Below, piece after piece: positions 62,801-64,000 of a stretch of DNA of 64,000 nt. The DNA is from Thermoanaerobaculia bacterium (GTDB lineage: Bacteria; Acidobacteriota; Thermoanaerobaculia; Multivoradales; J023), in contig JAUIJL010000008.1 of NCBI GenBank assembly GCA_030431255.1, positions 1 through 64,000 of the forward strand, given 5' to 3'. The position numbers and the translations under genes were made by a program. Every line of letters begins with the position of its first letter. Positions within the stretch are counted from its first letter, which is position 1. A model generated the notes under the pieces. That model saw only the letters and a program-made list of their open reading frames with translations, did no database searches and was not told the origin of the DNA.

Positions 62801-64000
62801 CGGCGGCGCCACCGACGGTGGAGCTGTCGTTGGTGAAGACGTTGCCGAGAAAGACGGTGCCCGAAGGGTCGATGACCTCGAGATCCAGGTTGTTGACCAG
62901 GCTGAGGGCGGCGGTGGGATCGCCACCCGGATCGAACCAGGCGAGGGTCACCCGCAGCTCCTCACCGGCGCTCGGCACCCAGATCTCGTAGCTGTGCAAG
63001 TCGCCGGTTTCTACGCCCCGCTCGTGGGCCACGTCCCAATGGCGGACTTGGCGATCATCGCCGTTGAAATAGAGGTTGTTGTCGAGAAATACGCGGCCCC
63101 ACCCGGTGTCGTTGCCGGGGTTGGAGGTATCCATGCGGGTGCCGTTGAGCAGCATCGCCTTCATCAACATGCCGCTCGGGGTCAAGGCGTCGTCGGCTTC
63201 CCGGGTGCCGGCGGGATAGAAGCCCTCCATGAAGTATTGCCGAATCAACGCGGCGGCGCCGGATACGTGGGGCGTGGCCATGGAGGTGCCACTCTTCTGC
63301 ACCGTCGCCGGGCAGGAGGCGGTGGTGTCGTTGTCGTCGCCCGAGGCGGCGGAGATGTTGCTGCCCGGGGCCATGATGTCCGGCTTGCGACGGTTGTCGT
63401 CCGTGGGACCGCGATTGGAGTAATTGGCGCGCACCGTGCTGTTGCCGTTGCCGAAGGCGCCGACGGTGGTCACGTTCTTGGCGCTGCCCGGGGAGAAGAT
63501 GCTGCCGGCCGCGGCTCCGCCGGAGGTATTGCCGGCGGCCACCAACATCAAGATGTCCGAGGTTTCGAAGAGCTGCTGGTCGGTGGCGGAGTCCCGCGAG
63601 GTATAGGCACCGGCGGTGTTGGAGCCCCAGCTGTTGTTGTGGATGAAGGATTGCGCCTCGCGGGCCTGGATCAACACGGGGCCGAGATCGTTGGGCATTT
63701 CCAAGCACCCCGTGCTGTCGTTGCCGCCGTCTTGCACCAAGATCTGGGCGTTGGGGGCCATGCCGTCACCGGCTTCGAAACCGGGCAAGGCAGGCGTCGA
63801 GCTGGAGACCGTGGGATCGTCACCGGCGACGATGCCGGCCACATGGGTGCCGTGGAAACCGGTAGAGCTGGAGCCGCAGGTCTGATTGTCGTCGTATTCC
63901 GAAGCCGACGGCATGTTGAAATAACCCACCACCTTGCGCTCGGGGAACAAAGCCCCCACCTCCGGCGGGCTCACGGAGGTATCGGCGTCGGTTTCGTCCG
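59856..64000 (-). CDS. Large secreted subtilisin-family (S8) protease, N-terminus beyond right edge
   Basis: The frame is open to the window edge; the residues before the internal GTG at 63974 (DETDADTSV) continue it, so the start and the catalytic Asp probably lie outside. About 1380 residues are visible. The peptidase domain has His in GFHGTHVAGIVAGDD, the oxyanion Asn region SFIHNNSWGSNTA and Ser in KSGTSMATPHVSGAAALI. Then come a P-domain-like beta sandwich, a fibronectin-like domain, a PA14-like region (~550-690), a propeller-like region (HSIGSSFQDINNLGEAAGHF), an Ig-like domain and a C-terminal fibronectin-like end. A secreted multi-domain degradative protease is likely. Confidence 0.88.
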   Translation of the reverse strand, partial: DETDADTSVSPPEVGALFPERKVVGYFNMPSASEYDDNQTCGSSSTGFHGTHVAGIVAGDDPTVSSSTPALPGFEAGDGMAPNAQILVQDGGNDSTGCLEMPNDLGPVLIQAREAQSFIHNNSWGSNTAGAYTSRDSATDQQLFETSDILMLVAAGNTSGGAAAGSIFSPGSAKNVTTVGAFGNGNSTVRANYSNRGPTDDNRRKPDIMAPGSNISAASGDDNDTTASCPATVQKSGTSMATPHVSGAAALIRQYFMEGFYPAGTREADDALTPSGMLMKAMLLNGTRMDTSNPGNDTGWGRVFLDNNLYFNGDDRQVRHWDVAHERGVETGDLHSYEIWVPSAGEELRVTLAWFDPGGDPTAALSLVNNLDLEVIDPSGTVFLGNVFTNDSSTVGGAADAVDTVEQVRFTAAGTGLYTLRVRGTDIPGNGGENSERQGYALVVSSAECAGRPSTVPTDLGVSSNDDSGIELSFTPLPAVDLYQFYRAEGGCGEPATSFSYVGDARGAGSFLDAEAEGGATYGYRMRSANSCGEGALSTCVEVTSEACFGPFDPNGPYLLYHEGSGFGGALRRSRSIESGRFLDINWPLDGFDGGACGLQEDDMSLEWRQRFEVSGPGEPTVHFDLLAQGAYSLVIDGYVISHRPDPGDWAERFTLELFPGTHEILLFYVPERKGRVRLTWQPDGETANIDNHVLWARSGVAHSIGSSFQDINNLGEAAGHFRPTSGKWTGILSGMDGAPSRYVFGPTSDHNVYAAGGVNHQGWAGFSATAPSDDIAVIAHIDGADITVHPGTGVRWVRSAHLSEDGSWIYGQALRDDGVDDAFRRPYSGEAGVSITTSHLLGLPTSGAPDDQWNHVYGPLFANHDASVLATTLGYGSGNISVGWVAAYWTAPGTWHVRAGLPTLIRESAEGFAAGKIVGQTAGSQGFLWNTSDNSFITIGASACSGGSSILDINRLGTTVGSCSNGGDAFAFRWSGRAGDPLVNLDATFGDAVWDLTHAYGLNDYGDIVGEGMIDGQSRIWRLVARYGAAVSPAAGSTAAATVTGPGSESSKAAASSSGGSVPPVWDRVDLADPSRLISENREGGWSKTVALGSPLSLDLSAFGAPPLTMSLLNPVSGMSLDDAGHLDWTGPVWPGSHDLDLELSDAGGGTHLKTLELQLPNPDLSTCGASFPMTTPTVTDKVLLCAAVHWRTPGTATASCLAGRNEGATEAQEIQCDGNPDEYHEQIFHLEDYYSDRDFRAFSYDGYGSKCGSWTTVGPGTSPGQPFHTVADVQVSNIASTSATITYKTVMDSSYCEYPISSYAKVRQLPKTPYTTHSGTGVGPLCGPCTRCQTVNLTGLSPSTTYRFILNRGLCGGGAAQQEETLLTTTSVIKPIFK

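Overview
The window is about 64 kb of high-GC bacterial chromosome with no rRNA, tRNA or CRISPR array that I can see. The gene repertoire suggests a free-living, signalling-rich Gram-negative heterotroph, perhaps Acidobacteriota (Thermoanaerobaculia-like) or a Wenzhouxiangella-type gammaproteobacterium. It includes many Ser/Thr kinases paired with ECF sigma factors, TPR and CHAT proteins, secreted beta-helix and Calx-beta proteins with a 'DGFxxG...W' motif, and an RND efflux system. The taxonomic call is inference from gene content only.

Left part (1-24.7 kb). A truncated RHS-repeat protein runs off the left edge. It is followed by a four-gene plus-strand operon (1568-7081). Its first two products both start with the same effector-associated-domain (EAD1-like) module, one fused to a trypsin-like protease and one to three membrane segments. 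The last two products are exported, one of them TPR-rich. Next come a secreted alpha/beta hydrolase and a beta-lactamase-fold chimera. An ECF sigma factor / Kelch-repeat kinase pair follows, then a nucleobase (NCS2) permease gene. Directly after the permease lies a UGSC-family gene whose reading frame continues through an in-frame TGA at the U of the U-G-S-C motif, so it is very probably a selenoprotein. Its partner gene overlaps it by 4 bp. A two-component cluster at 20.0-24.7 kb contains an unusual receiver-TM-extracytoplasmic protein and a secreted cohesin-like protein.

Middle part (24.6-46 kb). This holds a TPR-CHAT (caspase-like) protein that appears exported and tail-anchored, and a triple Calx-beta protein with polyglycine linkers. 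An ArnT-like glycosyltransferase is preceded by what looks like the first codons of a lost GT2 gene. A large propeller hybrid histidine kinase is followed by a czcBA heavy-metal efflux operon with a His-rich leader gene, then a choice-of-anchor-Q beta-helix protein. A second ECF sigma / kinase (TPR type) module is divergently arranged.

Right part (46-64 kb). A DUF432-like / MscS / CorA ion-homeostasis operon is followed by an NtrC-type activator with a degenerate receiver. Next is a three-gene RimB-like protease / RimK-TrkA_C / AstE-like operon, preceded by a 14-bp tandem repeat. A membrane-LuxR + DUF4199 pair, a REP-associated tyrosine transposase, another secreted beta-helix protein and a very large subtilisin running off the right edge complete the window. 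Several intergenic palindromic repeats (REP-like) are scattered through it.

The two most interesting loci are the EAD1 protease/membrane operon (1568-7081), a candidate conflict or signalling system without the usual STAND NTPase, and the UGA-recoded UGSC selenoprotein locus (16476-19500).
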